Assembly (NCBI GenBank): GCA_025060135.1 | Contig: JANXCY010000016.1 | Coordinates: 1 to 48,124 of the forward strand | Direction of reading: 5' to 3' | DNA length: 48,124 nt | DNA from: Anaerolineae bacterium | GTDB taxonomy: Bacteria; Chloroflexota; Anaerolineae; B4-G1; DUEL01 | Part shown: positions 8,345-14,733 of the stretch, one piece after another | Position numbering within the stretch: position 1 is the first letter of the stretch | Layout: each line of letters opens with the position of its first letter | Program-made: the position numbers and the translations under genes | Notes under the pieces: generated by a model | What the model saw: the letters and a program-made list of their open reading frames with translations, nothing else | The model's database searches: none | What the model was told of the DNA's origin: nothing

Positions 8345-8346
8345 TT

Positions 8347-9597
8347 CTACACTAGGGCATCGGCGATGAGATCCACCACCCCCCTGACCTCTACGCCCAG
8401 GCCGTAGCGCTCACTCAGGTCGGCCAGTTGTGTTTTGCAGTTCTCACAGGTCGTAACTACCCAGCGGGCACCGGTGCGCTGAATCTGCTCCACTTTCGGT
8501 TGTCCCGCCTTCATCCGCACCTCCAACATCCCCGGCTCGGCGATCATCCCCCCACCGCCACCACAGCACCAGTTCAGTTCCCGGTTGGGCGTCAGTTCCC
8601 GGAAATCCGTGGCAACGGCGCGAATGAGCAAGCGCGGTTCCTCATAGATGCCCGCGTTCCGCCCTAAGTTGCAGGGGTCGTGGTAGGTCATCGGCCCGTC
8701 AAACGCCCCCTCCCGCACCCGGATGCGTCCCTCCTTCAGGTACGCGGCAACCAGTTGGACCACACTCACCCGCTGGATGCCCGAGATTTCATCACCAAAC
8801 CAGTGGTCCCAGAAATTCAGCAGGGTCCGGGTGGCATGGCCGCACTCCGCATAGGCGATGACCTGCACTCCCAGCCGCCGGGCTTCTTCTACAATCCAGT
8901 GAGCCGCCTGCTTCGCCTTCTCTATGTCGCCCACGAAGAAGGAGTGGTTAGTAGCGGTGAACAGGCTGAGCGACCAGGATTCCTGAGCGGCATAGAAGAT
9001 TTTGGCCAGAGGGATGATGGCATGTTCCCCCACCACCGGGACGTAGAGGACGCGGGCCGGTTCGTCCACCGGAATCCGTAGATCGGAGACACCCCATTCC
9101 TCCCGAATGCGCCCCTCCAGTTCCCGAACTTGGTCTACGTAGAACTCCCGGAGAGCATCTATGATTTCCCCCTTGCTGACCTCAGCGTTACCGATTTCGG
9201 CTGCCATTTCCATGCCCATCCCTTCCTGAAGGAGCGCGTACCGCCCCACATTCACCATCAGCGCTGTGTCCAGGTCAAAGGGGCAGAAAACGGAGCACCG
9301 TCGGCAGCCCGTGCACTCCCAGAGAGCCTGCCGGAGTTCGGTGACCATGCGCTCATCGGCCATACCCGTCTCCCGATACCAGCCCAGGATGCCCCTCCCT
9401 TTCCAACCATGGTTCGGTTGCTGGAGCAGTTTCTTGACCAGCATCATCCGATAGGCCGGAATGTGAGCCGGGCTCCCCGATGCAACGTAGAAATGGCAGG
9501 CATCTATGCAGGCCCCGCAGCGGACACAGATGTCTTGGTAATACTGGAGGGGACGGGTGATGCGCGCCCGAATCGTATCCAGGAATTTCGCCAGCAT
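8347..9597 (-). CDS. HdrD/DsrK-like iron-sulfur oxidoreductase
   Basis: This 416-residue cytoplasmic protein has the heterodisulfide reductase D layout. Two 4Fe-4S motifs come first (CVRCGACIDACHF and CTGCRRCSVFCPFD). A CCG-type region follows whose first domain keeps only ECGH. The complete second CCG domain has HDPCNLGR, NWCCGGGGG and CENCKTQL, which in HdrB and DsrK holds a non-cubane 4Fe-4S centre acting on disulfides or sulfur chains. The cytochrome b gene lies only 9 bases upstream, so the pair resembles DsrMK: quinone oxidation or reduction at the membrane coupled to thiol/disulfide chemistry in the cytoplasm. TusA and DsrE in the same operon suggest a protein-bound persulfide partner. 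The direction and substrate are not known. Confidence 0.85.
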   Translation of the reverse strand: MLAKFLDTIRARITRPLQYYQDICVRCGACIDACHFYVASGSPAHIPAYRMMLVKKLLQQPNHGWKGRGILGWYRETGMADERMVTELRQALWECTGCRRCSVFCPFDLDTALMVNVGRYALLQEGMGMEMAAEIGNAEVSKGEIIDALREFYVDQVRELEGRIREEWGVSDLRIPVDEPARVLYVPVVGEHAIIPLAKIFYAAQESWSLSLFTATNHSFFVGDIEKAKQAAHWIVEEARRLGVQVIAYAECGHATRTLLNFWDHWFGDEISGIQRVSVVQLVAAYLKEGRIRVREGAFDGPMTYHDPCNLGRNAGIYEEPRLLIRAVATDFRELTPNRELNWCCGGGGGMIAEPGMLEVRMKAGQPKVEQIQRTGARWVVTTCENCKTQLADLSERYGLGVEVRGVVDLIADALV

Positions 9598-9606
9598 CGC
9601 GTCCTC

Positions 9607-10320
9607 CTAACTCCGGGCCACCATCTTGGAGAGCACTGATCCGATGGTGTGGCTCAATTTTCCAAAGGGGAAATACACCATCAGCAATTGGACCAGGGCA
9701 AAGTGCCAGATGAACGCGGGCCCCGCGCTCTTCGGTACCGGTTGCCAGCGAAAAGAGGCCAGTCCAGCAAAGAAGCGGTGCAACTCTTCAATCTCTACCG
9801 TTCGCAGAAGACGCATGTGGAAGCCGGTTAGGGCAATGCCGATGAGCAGGAAGAGGACAAAGAAATCCTCCGGGACGGAAAGCCATTTCACCGCACCGCT
9901 CCAGCGGCGAGCCAGCAGGTAAAAGAGAGGAATGGTGAAGAGGGTCCCGGCGATCGTCCCGGCGACAGCGGAAAAGGCATGTTGCTGTTCCTTGCCCCAG
10001 TTCAGGAGTTTCCAGAGGAAGTAAAAGTCAGTAAAGGCCCGGATGTGCCCAACCAAGACGAAGAGGAGACCCAGGTGCATGATGAACCCACCGGCCCAGA
10101 GGAGCGGGTTGACCCGCAACAGCCCCTTCAGAGTGAACATGTCCACCAGTGCATCCAGGAGGCGGCCCAGGCGGCTCTGGGGGCGGGGGAAGAGGGAGAG
10201 GTGGGCTGGCGCTGGTGGCTTCCGCCACCATCGGAACACCCGATACGCCAGCCCGCCGAAGAAGACCACCACCGCCATATAGGGGGTAATGTAGGCGAAC
10301 AGAAAAGCCAGGGTTGCCAT
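9607..10320 (-). CDS. NarI/DsrM-like membrane cytochrome b subunit
   Basis: The 237-residue protein has five or six hydrophobic spans, starting at the N-terminus (LAFLFAYITPYMAVVVFFGG). Histidines stand in the spans where NarI/DsrM proteins bind two hemes b: MHLGLLFVLVGH, EQQHAFSAVAG, TGFHMRLL, WHFALVQLL. It probably exchanges electrons with the quinone pool and passes them to the HdrD/DsrK-like partner encoded 9 bases downstream. It follows tusA by 13 bases. DsrM proteins are usually longer (about 330 residues), so this is a compact form nearer NarI in length. There is no DsrJOP, NarGH or dsrAB in the window. Confidence 0.83.
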   Translation of the reverse strand: MATLAFLFAYITPYMAVVVFFGGLAYRVFRWWRKPPAPAHLSLFPRPQSRLGRLLDALVDMFTLKGLLRVNPLLWAGGFIMHLGLLFVLVGHIRAFTDFYFLWKLLNWGKEQQHAFSAVAGTIAGTLFTIPLFYLLARRWSGAVKWLSVPEDFFVLFLLIGIALTGFHMRLLRTVEIEELHRFFAGLASFRWQPVPKSAGPAFIWHFALVQLLMVYFPFGKLSHTIGSVLSKMVARS

Positions 10321-10333
10321 ATCCTCTCCTGAA

Positions 10334-10573
10334 CTACTTCACCCGACGAATCCAGAACTTAAAGATGCCCTCGCCTTTTTCCATTCCCAGCAGTTCGTTA
10401 CCAGTGCTTTTGCACCAGGCCTGGATGTCGGCCACAGAGCCAGGGTCCGTTGCCAGGACCTCCAAGACCCCGCCAACGGAGATGTTCTTAATCTCCTGGC
10501 TGGTCTTGACCACTGGCATGGGGCACCTCAGTCCGCGAGCGTCCAGCGTCCTTTCGGGAGCGTACTCTGCCAT
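10334..10573 (-). CDS. TusA-family sulfur carrier protein
   Basis: This 79-residue protein has the TusA/SirA fold: LDARGLRCPMPVVKTSQEI with the sulfur-binding Cys in the CPxP motif, then the beta strand VGGVLEVLATDPGSVADI. In the family the Cys carries a persulfide and hands it to a partner. TusA homologues beside dsrE-like genes act in sulfur trafficking for dissimilatory sulfur metabolism rather than tRNA thiolation. I start at the ATG after AGGAG; the longer frame upstream overlaps dsrE and is not conserved. It lies between the dsrE-like and cytochrome b genes with small gaps. Confidence 0.9.
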   Translation of the reverse strand: MAEYAPERTLDARGLRCPMPVVKTSQEIKNISVGGVLEVLATDPGSVADIQAWCKSTGNELLGMEKGEGIFKFWIRRVK

Positions 10574-10607
10574 TGGGTGTCTCCTTTCTCTTTGTTGGGG
10601 GGCCTGC

Positions 10608-11087
10608 CTAAATAAACAGCGTGATATGCGACTGATTGGCCTCGGCAATGTAGGTGGCCGCGCCCACCACGTCGCTGACTTCATCGATCAAGTCCTCCCG
10701 GCGGATGCCCATGACTTCCATACTCATCTGGCAGGCCAGGAGTTTAACCCCCAGATCAATCGCCATCCGGCGTAGTTCCGGGAGTGTCGCAACGTTCTGC
10801 TGTTTCATCATCCTCTTGAACATCCAACGGCCCAGACCGCCCATGTTGAGCCGACTGGGACCAATACGGTCAATATCTTTGAAAAAGAGGCTCAGCATTT
10901 TCTGGAAAACGGTCTGCCCGGTGGAGACGCGCTTCTTAATGGCCTGAAGCCCCCAGAAGGTAAAAAACATCGTGGTCTGAATGCCGCTGGCGGCTGCGGT
11001 GGTGGCGATAATGAAAGCGGCCATCACTTTGTCCATGTCGCCGCTGAAGACGACAATAGATGCTTTTCGGGCCTCATGTTCGTTCAT
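10608..11087 (-). CDS. DsrE/DsrF/DrsH-family protein
   Basis: The 159-residue protein matches the DsrE/F/H-like family: N-terminal strand SIVVFSGDMDKVMAAFIIATTAAASG, the middle segment TMFFTFWGLQAIKK, and the conserved cysteine in KLLACQMSMEVMGI. The C-terminus is VVGAATYIAEANQSHITLFI. Members accept a persulfide sulfur on that Cys, often passing it to or from TusA. The absence of a signal peptide places it in the cytoplasm or at the membrane face. It is the first structural gene after the ArsR regulator and 34 bases before tusA, so a DsrE-TusA relay feeding the membrane complex is a reasonable inference. Confidence 0.88.
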   Translation of the reverse strand: MNEHEARKASIVVFSGDMDKVMAAFIIATTAAASGIQTTMFFTFWGLQAIKKRVSTGQTVFQKMLSLFFKDIDRIGPSRLNMGGLGRWMFKRMMKQQNVATLPELRRMAIDLGVKLLACQMSMEVMGIRREDLIDEVSDVVGAATYIAEANQSHITLFI

Positions 11088-11116
11088 CAGACCTCCTCCA
11101 TACGTATGAAATCCCT

Positions 11117-11467
11117 CTAACGGCTAACGGGAGCCAGATGCTCTGCCAGGTCGGCCCGCTGCGCCAGTTGGTCCCGCAACACTTCCCGCAGCAGGTCCAA
11201 GGCCTGGATCACCCGCTCATCGGCCAGGGCGTAGTATACGGCTGTCCCCTCCTGTTTGGCCGTGATCAGACCGCGCTCGCGCAGAATCTTCAGATGATGG
11301 GAGACAGTAGGCTGGGGCATAGAAAGAGCTTCCGCCAGGTCCGTCACCCGGCGAGGCCCCTCGATGAGGGCATACAGCAAGAGAATTCGCTTGGGGTCTG
11401 CCAGTCCCTGACAGACCTGGGCGTGCAGTAGAAGGATTTCTTGCTGCAGGCGGTGGGCGATGGTCAT
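11117..11467 (-). CDS. ArsR-family transcriptional regulator of the sulfur operon
   Basis: The 116-residue protein is a winged helix-turn-helix repressor: LADPKRILLLYALIEGPRRV, then the recognition region LSMPQPTVSHHLKILRERGL and the wing TAKQEGTAVYYAL. The ELCVCDL-type metal site of arsenic sensors is absent. The only cysteine is C19 (HAQVCQGL), so it is not a classical arsenite sensor. In sulfur-responsive ArsR proteins (BigR, SqrR) two cysteines sense persulfides; only one is present here, so the signal is unclear. It leads the operon, and a dyad of ArsR type lies between promoter and start codon, which suggests self-repression. Confidence 0.88.
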   Translation of the reverse strand: MTIAHRLQQEILLLHAQVCQGLADPKRILLLYALIEGPRRVTDLAEALSMPQPTVSHHLKILRERGLITAKQEGTAVYYALADERVIQALDLLREVLRDQLAQRADLAEHLAPVSR

Positions 11468-11473
11468 TTGTTT

Positions 11474-11497
11474 ATTCTTGTAGATAAATGTTTGAAT
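11474..11497. promoter_or_regulatory. ArsR-type operator dyad at the sulfur operon start
   Basis: The 24-bp dyad runs from ATTC to GAAT, with matching inner positions around a central A/T-rich core. It resembles ArsR/SmtB sites in form. It covers the predicted start of transcription and ends 7 bases before the regulator's start codon, so binding would block initiation. Confidence 0.55.
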
Positions 11498-11506
11498 GCA
11501 TTGAAG

Positions 11507-11534
11507 ATTATACCATAATTTCGGGAAATGTCAA
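11507..11534 (-). promoter_or_regulatory. Consensus sigma-70 promoter of the sulfur operon
   Basis: Perfect TTGACA (11529-11534) and perfect TATAAT (11507-11512) are separated by 16 nt on the minus strand. Predicted initiation near 11500 falls in or beside the dyad. Confidence 0.8.
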
Positions 11535-11540
11535 TCAACG

Positions 11541-11581
11541 AAAAAAGGATGCAACAGGCAGTGGCACTGCCCATTGCATCC
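11541..11581 (-). terminator. Intrinsic terminator after the ECF sigma operon
   Basis: A nested hairpin has two perfect stems: GGATGCAA with TTGCATCC (8 bp) around GGCAGT with ACTGCC (6 bp). It is followed on the minus strand by six T residues. It ends the transcript of the sigma factor and its small membrane partner, and sits just before the ArsR promoter, insulating it. Confidence 0.85.
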
Positions 11582-11627
11582 CTGGCTGTCCGAGACACGG
11601 GCAGCCTGCAGCGGCGCCCCGATGGGA

Positions 11628-11897
11628 TCATCCAGCCACTACGGGTGGATGGGCCCGGGCCCGTCGACGCAGCACCAGCACCGCCGCGACCCCGGCCACA
11701 GAGGCTACCGAACCGAAGATCGCCGCACTTACCAGGAGGATGCGCCGCAGGGTGCGCGCACGTTCCTGCTGTCGGTATGCCGCCTCTATCAGTTCCCGCT
11801 TCAGACTGCAGACAAAGGCCGGGGAAGGGTCAACGGGCACCAGCCAGCGCCGGAGTTGCTCTGCTATCAGAGACAGGGTGGCTTCTTGCTCCTCCAT
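11628..11897 (-). CDS. Small single-span membrane protein, possible anti-sigma factor
   Basis: The 89-residue protein has a soluble, acidic-to-basic helical N-terminus (about 50 residues), one hydrophobic span (ILLVSAAIFGSVASVAGVAAVLVL) and a short basic tail. It starts 3 bases after the sigma factor gene ends, in the same operon and before a shared terminator. The position and layout fit an anti-sigma factor, but there is no zinc-binding ZAS motif (HxxxCxxC) and it is shorter than usual. The role is inferred from context only. Confidence 0.6.
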   Translation of the reverse strand: MEEQEATLSLIAEQLRRWLVPVDPSPAFVCSLKRELIEAAYRQQERARTLRRILLVSAAIFGSVASVAGVAAVLVLRRRARAHPPVVAG

Positions 11898-11900
11898 TTT

Positions 11901-12485
11901 TCACTTTATCCCTTCCAGTTTCTCGCGGAGGTCCAAGAGGGTGCGGTGATACAGAGATTTGATGGCTCCCTCGCTCCGTCCCAGAATCTCTCCGATCTGC
12001 GCGTTGGTCATCCCCTCTACAAATTTCAGGATCAACAGTTCCTGCCGTTCCGGAGGGAGGGAATAGAAAGCCTGCAATAGTCGTTCCCGTTCCTCCTGAG
12101 TCTCCAGGGTCTGCAACGGGTCTCCTTCCGGACCGGACTGAGCCGCCACGTGCTCCAGCGCGACCACAGGCCTCCGGCTCCGGTCCCGCAGCCAATTGAC
12201 CACAATGTTGTGAGCAATCCGATAGAGCCAGGCCGAAAAGGGGACTCCTCGCTCTTGATACCGGGGCAGGTGTTCCAGCGCCCGATAAAACGTTCGCGCG
12301 GTGAGGTCTTCGGCGTCCTGAGGATTCCCCGTCCGGTAGTAGAGGTACCGGTAAATCTGAGCGACATATCGCTCGTAGAGCAGGCCGAAAGCCTCGGGAT
12401 CGTGCCGAGCCCGCCGGACCAGTTCCGCCTCGTTGTCCAGAGGATCAGGGTTCGTTGCGCCGACTTTCATCAGTAAAAACACCAT
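11901..12485 (-). CDS. ECF-type RNA polymerase sigma factor
   Basis: Region 2 is recognisable (YERYVAQIYRYLYYRTGNPQ, DAEDLTARTFYRAL, FSAWLYRIAHNIVVNWLRD) and region 4 gives the -35 binding helix-turn-helix (LPPERQELLILKFVEGMTNA, then QIGEILGRSEGAIKSL). Regions 1 and 3 are absent, as in extracytoplasmic-function factors. Length is 194 residues, or 189 if translation begins at the second ATG (M6). Neither start has a clear ribosome site. It is transcribed from a near-consensus housekeeping promoter rather than an obvious ECF promoter. The regulon is unknown; the small membrane protein behind it may control it. Confidence 0.92.
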   Translation of the reverse strand: MVFLLMKVGATNPDPLDNEAELVRRARHDPEAFGLLYERYVAQIYRYLYYRTGNPQDAEDLTARTFYRALEHLPRYQERGVPFSAWLYRIAHNIVVNWLRDRSRRPVVALEHVAAQSGPEGDPLQTLETQEERERLLQAFYSLPPERQELLILKFVEGMTNAQIGEILGRSEGAIKSLYHRTLLDLREKLEGIK

Positions 12486-12548
12486 CCGCTGGTCGCGGTT
12501 ACGCCGCCGCCAGGTTCCATAGAGTACCGTGCTTACGTTGGTGGGGTT

Positions 12549-12576
12549 ATTATATCCCTGTGGAACGGCCTGTCAA
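12549..12576 (-). promoter_or_regulatory. Consensus promoter of the ECF sigma operon
   Basis: Perfect TTGACA (12571-12576) and TATAAT (12549-12554) with a 16-nt spacer on the minus strand, about 60 nt before the sigma gene. Confidence 0.75.
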
Positions 12577-12604
12577 GAAAGCAACCCAATACTGAACCTT
12601 CAGT

Positions 12605-12633
12605 TTGCGCAGCCTCTTCCAATGGGGTATAAT
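12605..12633 (+). promoter_or_regulatory. Promoter of rfbB
   Basis: TTGCGC (12605-12610), 17 nt, then a perfect TATAAT (12628-12633). A GGGAGGACAGG ribosome site precedes the rfbB ATG. It runs divergently from the sigma operon promoter. Confidence 0.65.
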
Positions 12634-12659
12634 ACCCCCATCCCAGATGGGAGGACAGG

Positions 12660-13697
12660 ATGCGCACGCTGATGGTTACCGGTGGGGCCGGGTTCATCGG
12701 CTCCAACTTCGTCCGTTATATGCTCCAGAAATATCCGGATTACCGTATTGTCGTCTACGATAAATTGACCTACGCGGGCAATCTGGCGAACCTGAGGGAC
12801 GTGGCAGAGGCCTTCGCGGGTCGCTACGCCTTCGTCCACGCCGACATCTGCGACGCGGAAAAAGTGCGAGAGACGATCCGCGCTTTCGGGGTGGATACCA
12901 TCATCAATTTCGCCGCTGCTACCCACGTGGACCGCTCGCTCATGGAACCGGACGAGTTCATCCGCACCGACGTCTTCGGTACGTACGTGCTTTTGGAGGC
13001 AGCAAAGGAGTTCGGCCTGGAACGGTACCACCAGGTGAGCACCGATGAGGTGTATGGGGAGATTCTGGAAGGACGGGCGAAGGAGACGGATCCACTGCAC
13101 ACCCGGAGCCCGTATTCGGCCTCTAAAGCAGGCGGCGACCTGCTCTGCATCGCCTACTTCACCAGTTTCGGAGTCCCGGTAACCATCACGCGCGGCTCCA
13201 ATAACATCGGCCCGTACCAGTACCCGGAGAAAGTGGTGCCGCTCTTCATCACCAACGCGATAGATGACCAGCCCCTCCCGCTCTACGGCGATGGCTCTCA
13301 GATGCGGGATTACCAGTACGTCCTGGACCACTGCGAAGGGATAGATATTGTGCTCCACCGAGGCCAGCCCGGTGAGGTCTACAACCTGGGCACCGGTGTG
13401 GAGACGCGCAACATTGATATGGCGCGCGCCATCCTGGACCTGCTGGGCAAGCCCTATTCGCTCATCCAGCCGGTACGGGACCGCCCCGGCCACGACCGCC
13501 GTTACGCGCTGGACATCAGTAAAATCCGTGCGCTGGGCTGGGAATCATCCCACACCTTTGCGGAGGCGCTGGAGAAGACCGTGCGCTGGTACGTGGAGAA
13601 CGAGTGGTGGTGGCGGCCCATCAAGAGCGGCGAGCACTACCGGGAATACTACCGGCGGCAATATGAGGGCCGAGAGATTCGGCCGGAGAAAACCTAA
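12660..13697 (+). CDS. rfbB: dTDP-glucose 4,6-dehydratase
   Basis: The enzyme converts dTDP-glucose to dTDP-4-keto-6-deoxyglucose with bound NAD, the second step of dTDP-rhamnose and related deoxysugar synthesis. The 345-residue protein has the Rossmann motif GGAGFIG (residues 8-14), DKLTYAGNLANL, the catalytic STDEVYG (Thr-Asp-Glu, specific to this subgroup) and YSASKAGGD with the Tyr and Lys of the short-chain dehydrogenase family. RGSNNIGPYQYPEKVVPLFI and VRDRPGHDRRYALD complete the signature. No rfbA, C or D follows; instead decayed genes do, so the rest of the pathway must be elsewhere. Confidence 0.93.
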   Translation: MRTLMVTGGAGFIGSNFVRYMLQKYPDYRIVVYDKLTYAGNLANLRDVAEAFAGRYAFVHADICDAEKVRETIRAFGVDTIINFAAATHVDRSLMEPDEFIRTDVFGTYVLLEAAKEFGLERYHQVSTDEVYGEILEGRAKETDPLHTRSPYSASKAGGDLLCIAYFTSFGVPVTITRGSNNIGPYQYPEKVVPLFITNAIDDQPLPLYGDGSQMRDYQYVLDHCEGIDIVLHRGQPGEVYNLGTGVETRNIDMARAILDLLGKPYSLIQPVRDRPGHDRRYALDISKIRALGWESSHTFAEALEKTVRWYVENEWWWRPIKSGEHYREYYRRQYEGREIRPEKT

Positions 13698-13923
13698 CTG
13701 AGCCCAATCAGCGAGGAGGACGTAGCCCGAGTACTGGCGGCCCCGGAGCAAATAGAGATTGTCCACGAGGGTCGCGCCGTTTATCAATCCCGGCTGCCAT
13801 CCGGCGAACCGCCCAAGATATATATTTGCTTCATGTGTTTTGGATATTGACCACGCTCCCCCGGCTGTAGTAACAGCATACCGGACCAGCAAGGTGGCCA
13901 AGGATTGGAAGACGGAAGGATGA
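13698..13923 (+). pseudogene. Frameshifted DUF4258-family toxin-like gene
   Basis: Immediately after the rfbB stop one frame reads SEEDVARVLAAPEQIEIVHE and GRAVYQSRLPSGEPPKIY, then ends at a TGA near 13850. One base away the frame continues VLDIDHAPPAVVTAYRTSKV and closes at TGA 13921-13923. Together these give most of a DUF4258-like small protein, the toxin-like half of a common two-gene module. The frame changes near 13830-13843, and no ATG, GTG or TTG start exists, only CTG. It is therefore broken. Its last stop overlaps the ATG of the DUF2283-like frame (ATGA), the usual arrangement of the pair. Confidence 0.6.
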
Positions 13924-14051
13924 AAGTCATCTACGACCCCGAGACGGATACGCTCACCACCGGTGTAACCGGTCATCAGAGTCTTCGGAATCGTGAAGAG
14001 CGCTCTCTCCGCCTTACTCAAATCCTTTGCCCGGGCCTGCAAGGAGTTTGA
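13920..14051 (+). pseudogene. Truncated DUF2283-family antitoxin-like gene
   Basis: The frame begins MKVIYDPETDTLT, the hallmark N-terminus of DUF2283 proteins, which are about 60-70 residues and pair with DUF4258 proteins as putative antitoxins. After 13 residues the sequence no longer resembles the family and runs as chance codons into the next gene, overlapping its start. The 3' part has evidently been deleted at the junction with the TtcA-family gene. Confidence 0.6.
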
Positions 14052-14724
14052 CCTGCTAGCGGAGGGCGACCGGGTGGCGGTGGCCCTCTCCGGCGGTAAG
14101 GATAGTACCAGTCTCCTGGACCTGCTGCTTCGGTATCGGGAGCGGGCCGGTTTTTCCTACGAGGTGATCGCCGTCCACGTTGTGGGCACTGCCGCCGGAT
14201 TCCCCGACCTGACCGGAGTGCTGGCTCCCTGGCTGGAGGCGCGCGGGGTGGAGTACCGCTTCGTCCCGCTGGAGTTCCCGTCCGATGAACCGATGCCGCC
14301 CGATTGCTTCCGCTGCGCCTGGAACCGCCGCAAGGCCCTCTTCCTGGCCGCGGACGCGCTGGGCTGCAACAAACTGGCCCTCGGCCACCACGCCGACGAC
14401 GCCGCCGTCACGGCCCTGATGAACCTGCTCTTCACGGGCCGCCTGGAAACCCTGGAGCCGAAAGTGGATTTCTTCGGCGGACGGATCACCGTCATCCGTC
14501 CGCTCATCTACATCCCGGCCAAAGACCTGGCCGCCTACGCGCGGGCCTCGGGCTTCCCGGTGGCCCCGCCCTGCCCCTACGGGCAGGACGCCAACCGTCA
14601 GAAGGTGGAGGACTTCCTGCGCGGTTTCGGCCCCCGCCAGCAGGCCCACATCCGGGCCAACCTGTGGAAAGCGACCCAGGAAAGGTCAGCGAATCGGCAA
14701 TTCGCCGATTCGCTGATTCCGTGA
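13993..14724 (+). CDS. TtcA-family tRNA 2-thiocytidine synthetase-like ATPase
   Basis: The PP-loop SGGKDS (residues 33-38) binds ATP and adenylates tRNA. Cysteines C105 and C108 (CFRC) and C194 (PPCPYG) match the three ligands of the TtcA 4Fe-4S cluster, and LGHHADDAAVTALMNLLFTG is the family helix. TtcA inserts sulfur at cytidine 32 of tRNA, but many homologues act on other bases, so the exact target is uncertain. The 243-residue length is slightly short. The start is a GTG without a clear ribosome site, inside the wreck of the DUF2283 gene. The last 12 residues are encoded by a perfect palindrome, so the original C-terminus may have been replaced. Confidence 0.85.
   Translation: MKSALSALLKSFARACKEFDLLAEGDRVAVALSGGKDSTSLLDLLLRYRERAGFSYEVIAVHVVGTAAGFPDLTGVLAPWLEARGVEYRFVPLEFPSDEPMPPDCFRCAWNRRKALFLAADALGCNKLALGHHADDAAVTALMNLLFTGRLETLEPKVDFFGGRITVIRPLIYIPAKDLAAYARASGFPVAPPCPYGQDANRQKVEDFLRGFGPRQQAHIRANLWKATQERSANRQFADSLIP
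14686..14716. repeat. Perfect 13-bp palindrome forming the end of the TtcA-like gene
   Basis: TCAGCGAATCGGC (14686-14698) pairs perfectly with 14704-14716 around a 5-nt loop. It encodes SANRQFADSL at the C-terminus. No T-run follows, so it does not look like an ordinary terminator; a small inserted repeat is more likely. Confidence 0.7.
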
Positions 14725-14733
14725 TGCTTCAGC

